Positions 38,239 through 47,918 of a DNA stretch of 64,000 nucleotides are shown in pieces. Position 1 is the stretch's first letter, and the number at the start of each line of letters is the position of its first letter. Below the pieces are notes generated by a model that saw only the letters and a list, made by a program, of their open reading frames with translations, was not told the DNA's origin and did not search any database. The translations under genes were made by a program, and so were the position numbers. This DNA is from Rickettsiaceae bacterium. Its GTDB lineage: Bacteria > Pseudomonadota > Alphaproteobacteria > Rickettsiales > Rickettsiaceae. The stretch covers positions 1-64,000 of the forward strand of contig JALZUG010000017.1 in assembly GCA_023301685.1 (NCBI GenBank), in the 5' to 3' direction.

Positions 38239-39006
38239 ATGAAAAGAAGAAAAAGACAAAAAAACTCTGCTGAAGATGTAGAGAATCCTATACAAAGAGC
38301 AAGTAAAAAAATAAAACTTGATAGCACGCAAGCGCAAAGAATTTTACAAAATGCCTTCAAGGAAGAAAACAGCGAAGTGATTGAGTGGTTGAAAAAAGAA
38401 GGGTTAGTTAATTTAAGTGATAGTAATCTTAGTATAAAGTCAATTGAATTGATGATTTTATTGGGCTTTGATATAAATGCAAAAGATAAAAAAAATGGCG
38501 ACACCCCATTGATAAAAGCCGTTAAAGAAGGTGGCTTTTGCAAGGTTAAATCTTTAGTTGATTATGGAGCAGATACATCTATATCTAACAAACAGTATCT
38601 TAGTGCTTTATGGTATGCAATTAAGTTAGACCATTCGAATATAGCTAATATTTTGCTGGATAAAGGAGAAAATGGTTCTAAAGAATTTATACATGCAGCT
38701 AGAGAACAAGACTATCAGTCAATGGAACTCTTGATAAGTCTTTTCGCAAATAGAGGTTTAGATATAGAAGCTATTATTCTTTCTAAAGCTGTTGATGAAA
38801 AAGATTACAAAACAATTGATCTTTTACAAGAAAACGGTTTAGACGTGATTAATCTTTTGGATAACGCTCGAGAAGGCTTTGTAAACAAAGGTCTTCTTCA
38901 AACTTTGTTGATCAAGGGTTTTATAGATAAAGAAGAAGCGCAATATTATTCTGATTCTCAGATGCTTGGTGAATTAGGAGAGGAGGCAGATGGCTTTCTT
39001 GTATAA
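38239..39006 (+). CDS. Ankyrin-repeat protein with nuclear-localisation-like N-terminus
   Basis: This 255-residue soluble protein has a basic N-terminus, MKRRKRQKN, and 14 residues later SKKIKLDS. The latter closely resembles monopartite nuclear localisation signals of the KRVKLD type. Three to four ankyrin-like repeats follow: NGDTPLIKAVKEGGFCKVKSL, the YLSALWYAIKLDHSNIANIL segment, and weaker ones. The C-terminus is acidic. There is no signal peptide. Ankyrin proteins of Rickettsiales are often delivered by the type IV system. I infer a host-directed, possibly nuclear, effector; the sequence alone does not prove secretion. No operon partner is apparent. Confidence 0.85.
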   Translation: MKRRKRQKNSAEDVENPIQRASKKIKLDSTQAQRILQNAFKEENSEVIEWLKKEGLVNLSDSNLSIKSIELMILLGFDINAKDKKNGDTPLIKAVKEGGFCKVKSLVDYGADTSISNKQYLSALWYAIKLDHSNIANILLDKGENGSKEFIHAAREQDYQSMELLISLFANRGLDIEAIILSKAVDEKDYKTIDLLQENGLDVINLLDNAREGFVNKGLLQTLLIKGFIDKEEAQYYSDSQMLGELGEEADGFLV

Positions 39007-39308
39007 GTTGTAAAACTATACAATTGATCTGATAGCTCGTGACTTATCTTACAAATGTGTATTTTCAGATAAGTCTACACTATCAGTAATATTAAAAATA
39101 TAGCAACAACTAATGCCAATTTCCATAGCTTGTAATTACTCATAAAATCCTTTATTGTTTCTCTGGAACTTTTTATGTAAAAACTTAAACGTCACCAGCG
39201 AGCGAATTTCTGTAATTAATTTACAGTGATATCAATTTTGGCTCATTAGTAGATGTCTATGCTTTAGGTGTTTCGGTGATGTTTTTTTGATTATGGATAA
39301 AATATTAT
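39007..39308. other. 302-bp region upstream of pheS
   Basis: This AT-rich spacer between the ankyrin gene and pheS contains one possible 22-residue membrane peptide on the minus strand. A few Ts lie ahead of pheS, but no clear terminator or attenuator is visible. I looked for a phenylalanine leader peptide and saw none. Confidence 0.4.
39075..39143 (-). CDS. Possible 22-residue single-span membrane peptide
   Basis: The frame reads MSNYKLWKLALVVAIFLILL followed by IV and a TAG stop. It is one hydrophobic helix behind a positively charged start, with AAGGA seven bases before the ATG. It could be a genuine small membrane protein or a chance frame in AT-rich DNA. Confidence 0.3.
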   Translation of the reverse strand: MSNYKLWKLALVVAIFLILLIV

Positions 39309-40349
39309 ATGTTAGAACAAATATTAGAATCAGCCAGAGAGAAGATTAAGTTAATAACCAATTCTCGTAGTTTGCAGGATGCTAAAGTTGAGTATCTGGG
39401 CAAATCAAGTCAGATTAATCAAGAAATGAAAAAGCTTGGCAAGGCTACTCCTGAGGAGCGCAAAACACTTGGTCAGAAGATCAACAAAGTTAAGCAGGAA
39501 ATTCAGGCAATTCTTGATGAGCAAGCGCTGGCAGTTGAAAAAGCAGAACTTGCAGAGCGTTTTAAAAATGAAAGGTTGGATTTAACAATACCTGCTCGTC
39601 CAAGATCAAAGGGCAGTATTCATCCGATAACTCAATGTTTAGAGGAGTTGATTCAAGTGTTTTCTAGATATGGTTTTGATATTAAAGATGGACCAAGTAT
39701 TGAAGATGATTGGTATAATTTTACCGCACTTAATATTGACGAAAATCATCCTGCACGCCAGATGCATGATACATTCTATTTAAATAAAACAGATGAAAGT
39801 ACTAAGCTGCTTCGGACTCACACATCGCCAATTCAGATTCGGACAATGCAAAATGAAGAGCCGCCATATAGATTTATAGCACCAGGTAGAACATATCGTT
39901 CTGATTCTGATTTAACCCATACACCAATGTTTCATCAAATTGAAGGGATGGTAGTTGATAAGAATATCCATATGGGACATTTAAAGCATGTGATTATTGA
40001 TTTTATTCGTACATTTTTTGAACAATCAAATATAGAAGTTCAGTTTCGTCCTAGCTTCTTTCCTTTTACGGAACCATCAGCAGAAGTAGATATTAAAATG
40101 AGCAAGGATGATAAGTGGCTTGAGGTGCTTGGTTGCGGTATGGTGCATCCAAATGTGCTTCGAAATGTTGGAATTGATCCGGAAGAATATCAGGGATTTG
40201 CGTTTGGGCTTGGCGTTGAGCGTTTTGCTATGCTGAAATATGGTATTCGTGACCTGCGACAATTCTTTGAAGGTGATATGCGCTGGCTGAACCATTATAA
40301 TTTTTCAACACTTGATATTCCAACATTAGCAGGAGGTTTGACGCGATGA
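39309..40349 (+). CDS. pheS: Phenylalanyl-tRNA synthetase alpha subunit
   Basis: This 346-residue catalytic subunit of the class II synthetase charges tRNA-Phe as an alpha2-beta2 tetramer. The N-terminal coiled coil (residues 1-90) is followed by the class II core with [26 protein letters not shown], then [16 protein letters not shown] and the motif 3 segment [18 protein letters not shown]. Length is normal. Its stop overlaps the start of pheT by four bases (ATGA). Confidence 0.97.
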   Translation: MLEQILESAREKIKLITNSRSLQDAKVEYLGKSSQINQEMKKLGKATPEERKTLGQKINKVKQEIQAILDEQALAVEKAELAERFKNERLDLTIPARPRSKGSIHPITQCLEELIQVFSRYGFDIKDGPSIEDDWYNFTALNIDENHPARQMHDTFYLNKTDESTKLLRTHTSPIQIRTMQNEEPPYRFIAPGRTYRSDSDLTHTPMFHQIEGMVVDKNIHMGHLKHVIIDFIRTFFEQSNIEVQFRPSFFPFTEPSAEVDIKMSKDDKWLEVLGCGMVHPNVLRNVGIDPEEYQGFAFGLGVERFAMLKYGIRDLRQFFEGDMRWLNHYNFSTLDIPTLAGGLTR

Positions 40350-42727
40350 GATTTACATTATCATGGCTTAAGCAATTTTTAGATACGGATGCAACGCTTG
40401 AGAAAATAGCTCATACCTTAACAATGACTGGCTTAGAGATAGAAGATATTGACGACAAGTCAGAAGATCTTAAGGATTTTGAAGTAGCCGAAATTATTGA
40501 AGCAAAACAACATCCTGATGCAGATAAGCTAAAGGTCTGCATGGTGAAAACAAAATCCGGCACGCTGCAAATTGTATGCGGGGCACCTAATGCACGAGCT
40601 GGCATTAAGGTTGTGCTTGCAAATGTTGGCACTGTAATACCTAATGGCAATTTCAAAATCAAGAAGTCAAAAATTCGCGGTGTTGAAAGCGTTGGAATGA
40701 TGTGTTCTGCAGATGAAATAGGTATTTCAGGCGATTCGGATGGTATAATTGAGCTAAAAGATGAAGCTGTTATTGGAGATAATGTTACGAAATATTTGGG
40801 GATTGATGACCCAGTTTTACACATTAATATTACTCCAAATAGGGCAGATGCACTAGGTGTTTATGGCGTTGCCCGAGACCTTGCTGCATCGGATATTGGA
40901 ACTTTAAGAAAGTTAGAAATTCCAACTATTGATGAGCCTTTTGATAGTAGCGTTAGTCTGACTAATAATGATGAAATAGCCTGCCCATTTTTTGCTATTC
41001 GTGAACTTAAGGGGCTTGATAATAAAGAGTCTCCAGAATGGCTGAAGAATTATCTTGATAATATCGGCGTTGGTTCAATTTCGCCATTAGTTGATGTGAC
41101 TAATTATATTGCTTATACATTTGGGCAGCCAATGCATGCTTATGATGCAGATAAAATATCCGGCGGATTAATTGTTGAAACGCTATCGGAAAATGCGGAT
41201 TTTAAGGCGCTTAATGATAAAGAATATGTGCTGGAGTCTGGTAATATCATTATTCGTGATGAGAAAGAAATTCATTGTGTTGCCGGAATTATTGGAGGAG
41301 TTAATAGCTCGTGTTCGGAAGGTACAACGAGAGTAATTTTAGAAGCTGCTAGTTTTAATTCAGAATATACTGCCAAAGCTGGGCGTAAGCTGCAGATTGA
41401 TACAGATTCAAGATATCGTTTTGAGAGGAACGTGAATAGTGAATTTACACTTAGTGCATTAGATGTAGCCACGGATTTAATATTATCTATTTGTGGTGGT
41501 TCGGCATCAAAAGTGATATCAACAGGTAATGCAAAGCTGCCAGTTAGAACACTTGATTTTTCTGCAGATTTCCTTAAATCTAGAGCAAATGTTGATTTAG
41601 ATGAAAAAGAGATCAGCGATATTCTGACTAAACTTGGTTTTGAATGTAAAATTACCGATAAAATTATAAATATTACAATTCCAAGCTGGCGATATGATGT
41701 ATCGATTAGAGAAGATATTGTAGAAGAAATAGTAAGAATTCATGGCTATGATAATTTGCCAGAAACGCCACTACCGGCTGCAGATATCTCTCGCATTATT
41801 CCAAAAGATCAAAAACGTGTCTCTGATATAAAAAGACTACTAGCATGTTCAGGCTATACAGAAATAGTGACATGGTCATTTATGGATAGCGGGAAAGCAA
41901 AATTATTTTCGGATATAAAAGAAGAGCTGAGATTACAAAACCCGATTAGTTCTGATCTAGATTACATGCGTCCATCGATTTTGCCTAATTTATTAAAAGT
42001 AGCAAATAATAATCTGAATAGGTCTTTCCATGATTTATCTTTGTTTGAAGTGGGGCCAATTTTTGAAAATGCTGGCGATCAAGTAATAAATCATGCGTGC
42101 GCAGTTAGAACGGGAGCGAATTCCAGTAAAAACAGCCATGGAGACTCTAGAAAGTTTGATGTCTTTGATATGAAAGCTGATATTGCTATATTGCTTGAAT
42201 CAGTGGGGCTTGATATTAATAAGTGCCAAATCAAAAATAATGCGCCAGAATATTATCATCCAACAAGATCAGCTAGCTTGTCTTTGGGTAAGAATATTCT
42301 TGGATATTTTGGGCAAGTACATCCATCAATTTTAAAGGAATTCGAAGTAGATGTTGATGTGATGGCATTTGAGCTTAATATTTCGAATTTGCCATATGGT
42401 AAGGATAAGTTTGGGAAAAGGCCGAATTATATTGTTTCCGATTACCAGAAGATAACTCGAGATTATGCGTTCATTGTTGATGCTGACCAGCCAGTAGGAG
42501 AAATGTTGAATTTAATTCGAAATGCTGATAAAAAATTAGTAAGAGCTGTAGAAATTTTTGATATTTACTCAGGTGCTAATATTGAAGATGGTAAAAAGTC
42601 AGTAGCATTATCAGTAAGTATTCAGGATGACAATAAAACTCTAGAAGAAGCTGATATTGAAAAAATCAATAAAGCGATTATTGATGGTATTGTTCAGAAA
42701 TTTGGTGCGGTGCTTAGAGATAGTTAA
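40346..42727 (+). CDS. pheT: Phenylalanyl-tRNA synthetase beta subunit
   Basis: This 793-residue beta subunit contains the N-terminal tRNA-binding domain (residues 40-150), the B3/B4 editing domain with [12 protein letters not shown], the B5 domain, and a class II-like core. The FDX-ACB anticodon-binding domain ends it ([22 protein letters not shown] to the C-terminus). The start ATG lies in the pheS stop, which indicates coupled translation. An AGGAGG-like site lies inside pheS 12 bases ahead. Confidence 0.97.
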   Translation: MRFTLSWLKQFLDTDATLEKIAHTLTMTGLEIEDIDDKSEDLKDFEVAEIIEAKQHPDADKLKVCMVKTKSGTLQIVCGAPNARAGIKVVLANVGTVIPNGNFKIKKSKIRGVESVGMMCSADEIGISGDSDGIIELKDEAVIGDNVTKYLGIDDPVLHINITPNRADALGVYGVARDLAASDIGTLRKLEIPTIDEPFDSSVSLTNNDEIACPFFAIRELKGLDNKESPEWLKNYLDNIGVGSISPLVDVTNYIAYTFGQPMHAYDADKISGGLIVETLSENADFKALNDKEYVLESGNIIIRDEKEIHCVAGIIGGVNSSCSEGTTRVILEAASFNSEYTAKAGRKLQIDTDSRYRFERNVNSEFTLSALDVATDLILSICGGSASKVISTGNAKLPVRTLDFSADFLKSRANVDLDEKEISDILTKLGFECKITDKIINITIPSWRYDVSIREDIVEEIVRIHGYDNLPETPLPAADISRIIPKDQKRVSDIKRLLACSGYTEIVTWSFMDSGKAKLFSDIKEELRLQNPISSDLDYMRPSILPNLLKVANNNLNRSFHDLSLFEVGPIFENAGDQVINHACAVRTGANSSKNSHGDSRKFDVFDMKADIAILLESVGLDINKCQIKNNAPEYYHPTRSASLSLGKNILGYFGQVHPSILKEFEVDVDVMAFELNISNLPYGKDKFGKRPNYIVSDYQKITRDYAFIVDADQPVGEMLNLIRNADKKLVRAVEIFDIYSGANIEDGKKSVALSVSIQDDNKTLEEADIEKINKAIIDGIVQKFGAVLRDS

Positions 42728-42742
42728 AAATACTTGTTTAAG

Positions 42743-43465
42743 ATGAAGAAAGTTGCAAAAGAAATTATTGACCAGATCAATGCAGGAGAAAGAGAGTCCT
42801 CAAATTTGATGGAATTTCTATCAGCAGATTTTCAAAAAATACTGCAAAAAACTGTTCCAGAATTCGAATTTCCAAAACAAGCTTTGGATGTTGGCATAAC
42901 AAAAAAACATAAAATAATTGCTGAAAACTTAAATACTCAATTTGGGTTTAAGATTTTTGATAAGTTGGAAGGGCACAAATCAGATATTTTGCGTGGCTTA
43001 GCTAGCTATTTGATTGGTGAGCAGGATATTTCTTTTAAAGAAAAACTAACTCTATCAGAAACGCTTGCAAATGATAGTAATTCTGGCGTTCGTGAATGGG
43101 CATGGATTGCGATTCGTGATGATTTTTCGTCTAACTTAGAAGAAAACATAAGGCTAGTTATTCCTTGGACTGCATCAGATAAGGAAAATATCAGAAGATT
43201 TGCATCAGAAATGAGTCGCCCAAGAGGTGTTTGGTGCTCACATATCACTAAATTGCGCGAAAATCCAAAAATAGGGCTAAAGATATTAGAACCTCTAAAA
43301 TCCGATCCAGCCAAATATGTTCAGCTATCAGTGGGTAACTGGCTAAATGACGCCGGAAAAGATCATCCAGATTGGGTGATTAGTTTATGCACAAAGTGGA
43401 AAAAAGAGTCAGCTACAAAAGAAACAGAGAAAATCTGCAAGCGTGCATTGAGAAATCTAAAATAA
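42743..43465 (+). CDS. AlkD-like DNA alkylation repair protein
   Basis: This HEAT-like helical-repeat protein of about 240 residues belongs to the DNA alkylation repair (AlkC/AlkD) superfamily of glycosylases for N3- and N7-alkylpurines. It carries ANDSNSGVREWAWIAIRDDF, then WTASDKENIRRFASEMSRPRGVWC and VQLSVGNWLNDAGKDHPDW, a pattern typical of the family. An upstream TTG at 42734 is in frame, but the ATG at 42743 is the more natural start. It is 15 bases behind pheT. A decayed copy of its 3' end lies 600 bases further on. The exact substrate is unknown. Confidence 0.85.
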   Translation: MKKVAKEIIDQINAGERESSNLMEFLSADFQKILQKTVPEFEFPKQALDVGITKKHKIIAENLNTQFGFKIFDKLEGHKSDILRGLASYLIGEQDISFKEKLTLSETLANDSNSGVREWAWIAIRDDFSSNLEENIRLVIPWTASDKENIRRFASEMSRPRGVWCSHITKLRENPKIGLKILEPLKSDPAKYVQLSVGNWLNDAGKDHPDWVISLCTKWKKESATKETEKICKRALRNLK

Positions 43466-43495
43466 TAAAAAAGCCAGGCTCAAAAGAGCCCAGCT
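43466..43495 (-). terminator. Rho-independent terminator of the 43.5-kb minus-strand gene
   Basis: Read on the minus strand, AGCTGGGCTC pairs with GAGCCTGGCT (two G-U pairs) around a TTTT loop, followed by six Ts. It begins 40 bases after the TAA at 43535-43537. Its placement supports that TAA, reached after a frameshift, as the real end of the upstream gene. Confidence 0.85.
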
Positions 43496-43534
43496 AAATA
43501 TATTATAATATTTATTCTATAACTAGCTTAGTAG

Positions 43535-43928
43535 TTAGGCAGCTTCACCCACAACCAATATACCAACGCCTGAAGGGTCCATATCATTGTTATATTCAGT
43601 CCCAAAATGATCCAGATTGCCAATTTCCTACAAATTCAAAAACTATTTCTGATAGATTATCGTCATATATGTCAGAGTCAGATATATTACCAGATAGGAG
43701 AGATTCAAAATTTACTACTGAGTCTTGTGACTGATCATTTTTCAATTTAAACCCTAAGCTCTTACTTATCATTCCATTATCATAATAAATAGAGCCATCC
43801 TTATCAATATTGGTAATTTTTGGAGGGGTGCTGTTAGGATAGTTTTGCGAATAAATTGCACATCGCTTATCTATATCTGCTATTTCGTCTTTAGTAAGCA
43901 TATTGCCTCTTTTTTCAATTATAGACAT
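43535..43928 (-). pseudogene. Small gene ending in a DPSGVG tail, frameshifted
   Basis: The first frame (43596-43928) gives 110 residues beginning MSIIEKRGNMLTKDEIADID and ending at TGA just after GNWQSGSFWD. In the +1 frame the text continues as GNLDHFGTEYNNDMDPSGVG then ILVVGEAA and TAA at 43535-43537, followed by a terminator. The tail matches that of the next minus-strand gene (44180-44662). I take the pair of frames as one gene with a one-base shift near 43600-43625. The body is acidic, soluble and unrelated to any family I know. There is no signal peptide. If the shift is real the shared tail is not made. Confidence 0.65.
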
Positions 43929-44061
43929 AATAAATAAAATTTATTGTTTTTGTCAATTAATTATTAATTCAACTTAGCTATTTCATAAAATTAAATTTTA
44001 GAATAACTTGCAGCTAAATATTCAATGCTTATTGAAAGGAATTTGCTATCTTAAGTAATTG

Positions 44062-44143
44062 ATTTGTGGACGAAGCTAAAAAAGGAGCAGATACAAAAGA
44101 AACTGAGAAAATCTATATTCGAGTGCTGAAAAATTTGCAGTAA
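44062..44143 (+). pseudogene. Remnant of a second AlkD-like gene 3' end
   Basis: The translation DTKETEKIYIRVLKNLQ and stop closely matches the last residues ATKETEKICKRALRNLK of the intact gene at 42743-43465. Similarity reaches back to about 44062, with a one-base deletion that breaks the frame. No upstream part remains. It shows that an alkD-plus-tail-gene block was once present twice. Confidence 0.75.
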
Positions 44144-44179
44144 TGGTTTAATTACTGCAAATTTAATTCAAATTTTGAT

Positions 44180-44662
44180 TTAGCAGCAGGCAGCGTCAAC
44201 TAGAGAAAGACTCTCATCTCCCATTACCATCATGCCAACACCACTTGGATCATGATCGTCATCATTGTGATCATCAAATAGATCATCAATTCTGCATGAG
44301 TTGTTTATTGAAGTAGAGTGTCTATATGTAATCGTTTCATCACCAGCTGTAAATGACAGTCCATATACGTTTAAAGTCGCACCTGGTTCTATTACTATTT
44401 CCGCCCCTTCACTAAGTCCAAAATTTCCATTAATAGTTACTGATGCACCATTGGTAATTACTAATCTAGTTATATTATTTTGTGGGTTATCACCAAAGTT
44501 AATTCCGTCAGCATCAGCACCTGCGCCACCGCCTATGCCTGCACCACCACCAGGATTAAGACTTATGGTGGAAGCATTACCATTTATAGATATTCCATCA
44601 ACAGCATTGCCAGTACCAATTGTTCCATTAACTTTTGCATCTCCAGTTGAAGTTATTGCCAT
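44180..44662 (-). CDS. Glycine/asparagine-rich beta-repeat protein with DPSGVG tail ending Cys-Cys
   Basis: This 160-residue protein has no signal peptide. Its body is low in complexity and reads like a short right-handed beta-helix: GTIGTGNAVDGISINGNAS, then LVITNGASVTINGNFGLSEG and AEIVIEPGATLNVYG, as in adhesin passenger domains. An acidic Asp/His/Asn stretch (DDLFDDHNDDDHD) leads to DPSGVGMMVMGDESLSLVDA followed by ACC at the C-terminus. The tail is shared with the gene at 43535-43928. No family is recognised. Adhesin-like or effector roles are conceivable; the double Cys end may be processed or form disulfides. Confidence 0.7.
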   Translation of the reverse strand: MAITSTGDAKVNGTIGTGNAVDGISINGNASTISLNPGGGAGIGGGAGADADGINFGDNPQNNITRLVITNGASVTINGNFGLSEGAEIVIEPGATLNVYGLSFTAGDETITYRHSTSINNSCRIDDLFDDHNDDDHDPSGVGMMVMGDESLSLVDAACC

Positions 44663-44793
44663 ATTATTTACCTTTTAATTTGTTATTGTACGAAACTTAT
44701 AAAATACTTTAATGGAATTGTCAATTTAGTAATTAGGTTTTTTTTATAAAATTGTAATAAATTTTTTTAACTCACTATAGATTTAAAAATTAT

Positions 44794-46266
44794 CTACAGC
44801 TTATCCCATATATCATCAATTTTCTTAATCACATCCTCATCCATATCGATTTTTTCTCCCCAATTGCGTTTGGTTTCTGGGGGGAACTTGTTTGTTGCAT
44901 CAATTCCGAGTTTGCTTCCTAAGCCCGATTCGGTTGAAGCAAAGTCCAGATAATCAATTGGTGAGTTTTCGATGAAAGTGCTATCGCGTTTTGGGTCTGT
45001 TCTGGTTGATATTGCCCAGACCACTTCTTTCCAATCATGAACATCAATATCATCATCAACAATGATTACATATTTTGTATACATAAATTGTTGTAGGAAC
45101 GACCACACACCCATCATCACGCGTTTTGCTTGGCCCGGATAAGTTTTTCTGATTGAGACAATAGCAAATCTATAAGAGCAACCTTCTGGTGGTAGATAAA
45201 AATCAACAATTTCAGGAAATTGCTGCTGGATTAGGGGTACAAAGACTTGATTAAGTGCTTCTCCTAATATTGAAGGTTCATCAGGAGGTTTTCCAGTGTA
45301 GGTGCTCAAATATATCGGATTTTTTTTTCTGGTTATGGCAGTAACAGTGAAAATCGGGAATTCTTCAACATCATTATAGTAGCCAGTGTGATCACCAAAT
45401 GGTCCCTCTGGATACGATTCTGTTAAGCTTATTTCGCCTTCAATTATTATCTCTGCGTTTGCCGGAACTTTTAGATCTATAGTTTTACATTGTACAAGTT
45501 CAATAGATTTCTTTTGCAATAGACCAGCAAAATTGTATTCAGACATAGTATTTGGGATCGGCATGACTGCTGCAAGAGTTAGTGCTGGGTTTGTTCCAAT
45601 AACAGCAGCAGCTGGCATTGATTTTTTTCCTAGCTTTTGCCATTTTTTGTGATGTTGTGCTCCGCCGCGCATTTTCAGCCAGCGCATAATTAGCTTGTCT
45701 TTGCCAATTGGCTGCATTCTATATATGCCCAAATTATAATTATCAGTTTTCTCTTTTCCTGTACCTTTAGTTACAATTAATGGCCAAGTAATTAATGGAC
45801 CTATGTCACCTGGCCAACATGTTTGTATGGGTAAATCAGTTAGGTCAGGATTAGTGATAACTATTTCTTGAGAAGCTCCTTTAGATATATTTTTTGGCGG
45901 CATTGCCATTATTCTCTTAGCAAGTGGCAACATTGAGAAAGTTTCCTTTAATGAAGATGGCGGTTCTGGATTTTTCATAAATGCAAGCAACTCGCCAAAA
46001 GCTCGAAGTTCGCTAGAGTCTTTCATGCTAAGTCCCATAGCAATTCTTTCTTTGCTGGCAAAGAGATTTGTTAGAACCGGATATTTTGATGGCTTTCCAT
46101 TGTCCTTAACCACGTTTTCAAATAGTAGGGCTGGGCCATCAATTGCTAAATATCTTCGGCTGATTTCAGTAATCTCTAAATTCGTTGATACCTGTTTTGT
46201 GATTCTTTTTAGATGATTGTTTTTTTCTAAAAATTTTAAAAAAGCAGGAAGATCTTTGTAGCTCAT
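44794..46266 (-). CDS. ubiD: UbiD family decarboxylase (3-octaprenyl-4-hydroxybenzoate carboxy-lyase)
   Basis: This 490-residue prenylated-FMN-dependent decarboxylase acts in ubiquinone synthesis. It has [21 protein letters not shown] early, then [15 protein letters not shown], which is the family signature. The conserved [20 protein letters not shown] stretch near residue 405 is also present. Its substrate is the prenylated hydroxybenzoate ring, and the quinone made feeds the bd oxidase. The start codon overlaps the lptF stop by four bases. Confidence 0.96.
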   Translation of the reverse strand: MSYKDLPAFLKFLEKNNHLKRITKQVSTNLEITEISRRYLAIDGPALLFENVVKDNGKPSKYPVLTNLFASKERIAMGLSMKDSSELRAFGELLAFMKNPEPPSSLKETFSMLPLAKRIMAMPPKNISKGASQEIVITNPDLTDLPIQTCWPGDIGPLITWPLIVTKGTGKEKTDNYNLGIYRMQPIGKDKLIMRWLKMRGGAQHHKKWQKLGKKSMPAAAVIGTNPALTLAAVMPIPNTMSEYNFAGLLQKKSIELVQCKTIDLKVPANAEIIIEGEISLTESYPEGPFGDHTGYYNDVEEFPIFTVTAITRKKNPIYLSTYTGKPPDEPSILGEALNQVFVPLIQQQFPEIVDFYLPPEGCSYRFAIVSIRKTYPGQAKRVMMGVWSFLQQFMYTKYVIIVDDDIDVHDWKEVVWAISTRTDPKRDSTFIENSPIDYLDFASTESGLGSKLGIDATNKFPPETKRNWGEKIDMDEDVIKKIDDIWDKL

Positions 46267-47339
46267 AGGGATTTTTTAGTATTTAACCATATACTCAGGA
46301 TGATACAAATAAATACGTTGGCATAACAGAGAAAAATATAATTGAGGTCTTTATATGCAATCTTTTGCAAAGTGAAGTGAAAATATGATGCTATTAGAAT
46401 AGGAATAAAGGTTAGAATATATTGTTTAATATGTGATTTTCTATTATGAGGCTGCCTTAAAAAGATGCTTAATGCTAGAAAAACAAAAGCAAAATTGAAT
46501 AATGGCCAGATAATTCGTACGTGTCCATCGGTTATGAGCCTATTTTGTTTTTCAACAGGTAGGTTGCTATCAGGCCAGAGCATTTCATTTAAATATAGTT
46601 CAAGACTAGTTTTGCTGCGAGACTTTTCGTCTGTAGTTGCGCTTGTTATAGCAACAGACAGAGTATCAAAATAGAGTTTTGTTAGCTTGCCGTTTCTATC
46701 ATATGAATGCCTGGTACCGTCTATTAGTTCAAATTGAGTATTTTCAGGGTTTGTCGTAATAATTTTTCCATGCTTTGCAAAAAAGATAGTTCTATTTTCT
46801 GGCATTTTATTATCAAAAAAGATTACGCCATCCATTGAACCATCAGAATTCTTACTATCAATATAAATGGTGGAAGTTCTGGATATTTGATTGAATGTTC
46901 TTGCATCAATTATGCTTGAGACATAACCTTTTTGAAAACTGCTCGTTTCATGCTTTAACGTGCTGTATGAACTAGGCATTAAATATGCGGATATATAGCA
47001 AGCAAAAATAGTAATGAGTATTGTAATATAAAGAGCGGGTTTTGCGAGGCTAAAATTATTAAGTCCAGCACTTTGAAATATGATTAATTGGCGTTCTTCC
47101 TGCAGGCGATTATATACAACAATCACAGATATAACTGTAATTACTGGCAATATCATAAAAAGTAATGAAGGAATTAAAAGCATTACTATTTTAATAAAGC
47201 TTTTAAATGCAATTCCTTTATCAATAAGATGAACTAGCCGCAGAGTTTGAGTTATCCATACTAGGCTAGTTAATACTGCGCTTAGTACTAGAAAGGTAGG
47301 CAAAATTGTTTTAAAAATATATTTTTTATATGTATTCAT
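46263..47339 (-). CDS. lptF: LPS export permease LptF
   Basis: This membrane component of the LptB2FG exporter extracts LPS from the inner membrane and feeds it to LptC. Three N-terminal helices, a periplasmic jellyroll of about 170 residues and three C-terminal helices fit the LptF/LptG fold. [21 protein letters not shown] is the conserved coupling-helix region. The open frame begins at TTG (47345), but I use the ATG at 47339. The partner lptG is separate, at 52-53 kb, as often in Rickettsiales. It overlaps ubiD by four bases. Confidence 0.93.
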   Translation of the reverse strand: MNTYKKYIFKTILPTFLVLSAVLTSLVWITQTLRLVHLIDKGIAFKSFIKIVMLLIPSLLFMILPVITVISVIVVYNRLQEERQLIIFQSAGLNNFSLAKPALYITILITIFACYISAYLMPSSYSTLKHETSSFQKGYVSSIIDARTFNQISRTSTIYIDSKNSDGSMDGVIFFDNKMPENRTIFFAKHGKIITTNPENTQFELIDGTRHSYDRNGKLTKLYFDTLSVAITSATTDEKSRSKTSLELYLNEMLWPDSNLPVEKQNRLITDGHVRIIWPLFNFAFVFLALSIFLRQPHNRKSHIKQYILTFIPILIASYFHFTLQKIAYKDLNYIFLCYANVFICIILSIWLNTKKSL

Positions 47340-47454
47340 GATCAAAATAAATACCTTTCATTGCAAGCTCTAAGCAGCACAATTTAGCTTTTTTTAGAAT
47401 TTCGTTGCCGTATGTATAACTGCTTTCCTATCCAAAGCTGACTATTTAGAATTA

Positions 47455-47910
47455 CTATTTTACGTCAATTCCCCATTGATCGCATAGTGATTTATGTTTC
47501 TTTTCATACTTCGAAATTTTTACATTAATTTTTGTAGAGTATAGCTTTACAATAAGCAAAGGCATCGAAGCATAAAGTAGCTGACCAATAAAAGCAGCTC
47601 CATAAATAATCATCCATGTTCCAACATCAGCCAAAATCTGTTTTGCAACATAATCAACAGATGAACTCTCCCACATACGTATTAAATATGGCATTACACC
47701 AATTAAGTTGAAGCTACATATGGTCGCTGATAAACATCTATGTGAGTTTTTATCAAAAAATATTGCAAAAATTGTTGGAAGCATGGCTGCTGTAAAAAAG
47801 ATGAATGCATATCTAGAAATTACTAGCACCATTAAAGAGATCACAAAAGCGATGACTTTAATTAGTGAAGATGCGAATTTAAAACTTTTATCAGTGGCTT
47901 CTTGAGACAT
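47455..47910 (-). CDS. Hypothetical integral membrane protein
   Basis: This 151-residue protein has about four hydrophobic helices: SLIKVIAFVISLMVLVIS, YAFIFFTAAMLPTIFAIF, a weaker ICSFNLIGVMPYLI and TWMIIYGAAFIGQLLY. A basic cytoplasmic tail, KYEKKHKSLCDQWGID, ends it. The frame is open from an ATG at 47952, but MSQEATDKS at 47910 follows AGGATT and avoids overlap with the upstream gene. I do not recognise a family. It lies eight bases behind the pseudokinase gene, so the two probably work together. Confidence 0.75.
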   Translation of the reverse strand: MSQEATDKSFKFASSLIKVIAFVISLMVLVISRYAFIFFTAAMLPTIFAIFFDKNSHRCLSATICSFNLIGVMPYLIRMWESSSVDYVAKQILADVGTWMIIYGAAFIGQLLYASMPLLIVKLYSTKINVKISKYEKKHKSLCDQWGIDVK

Positions 47911-47918
47911 AATAAATC

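Noticed and set aside
39007-39308. Phenylalanine attenuator upstream of pheST
   Set aside because: No leader peptide rich in Phe and no terminator-antiterminator pair could be found.
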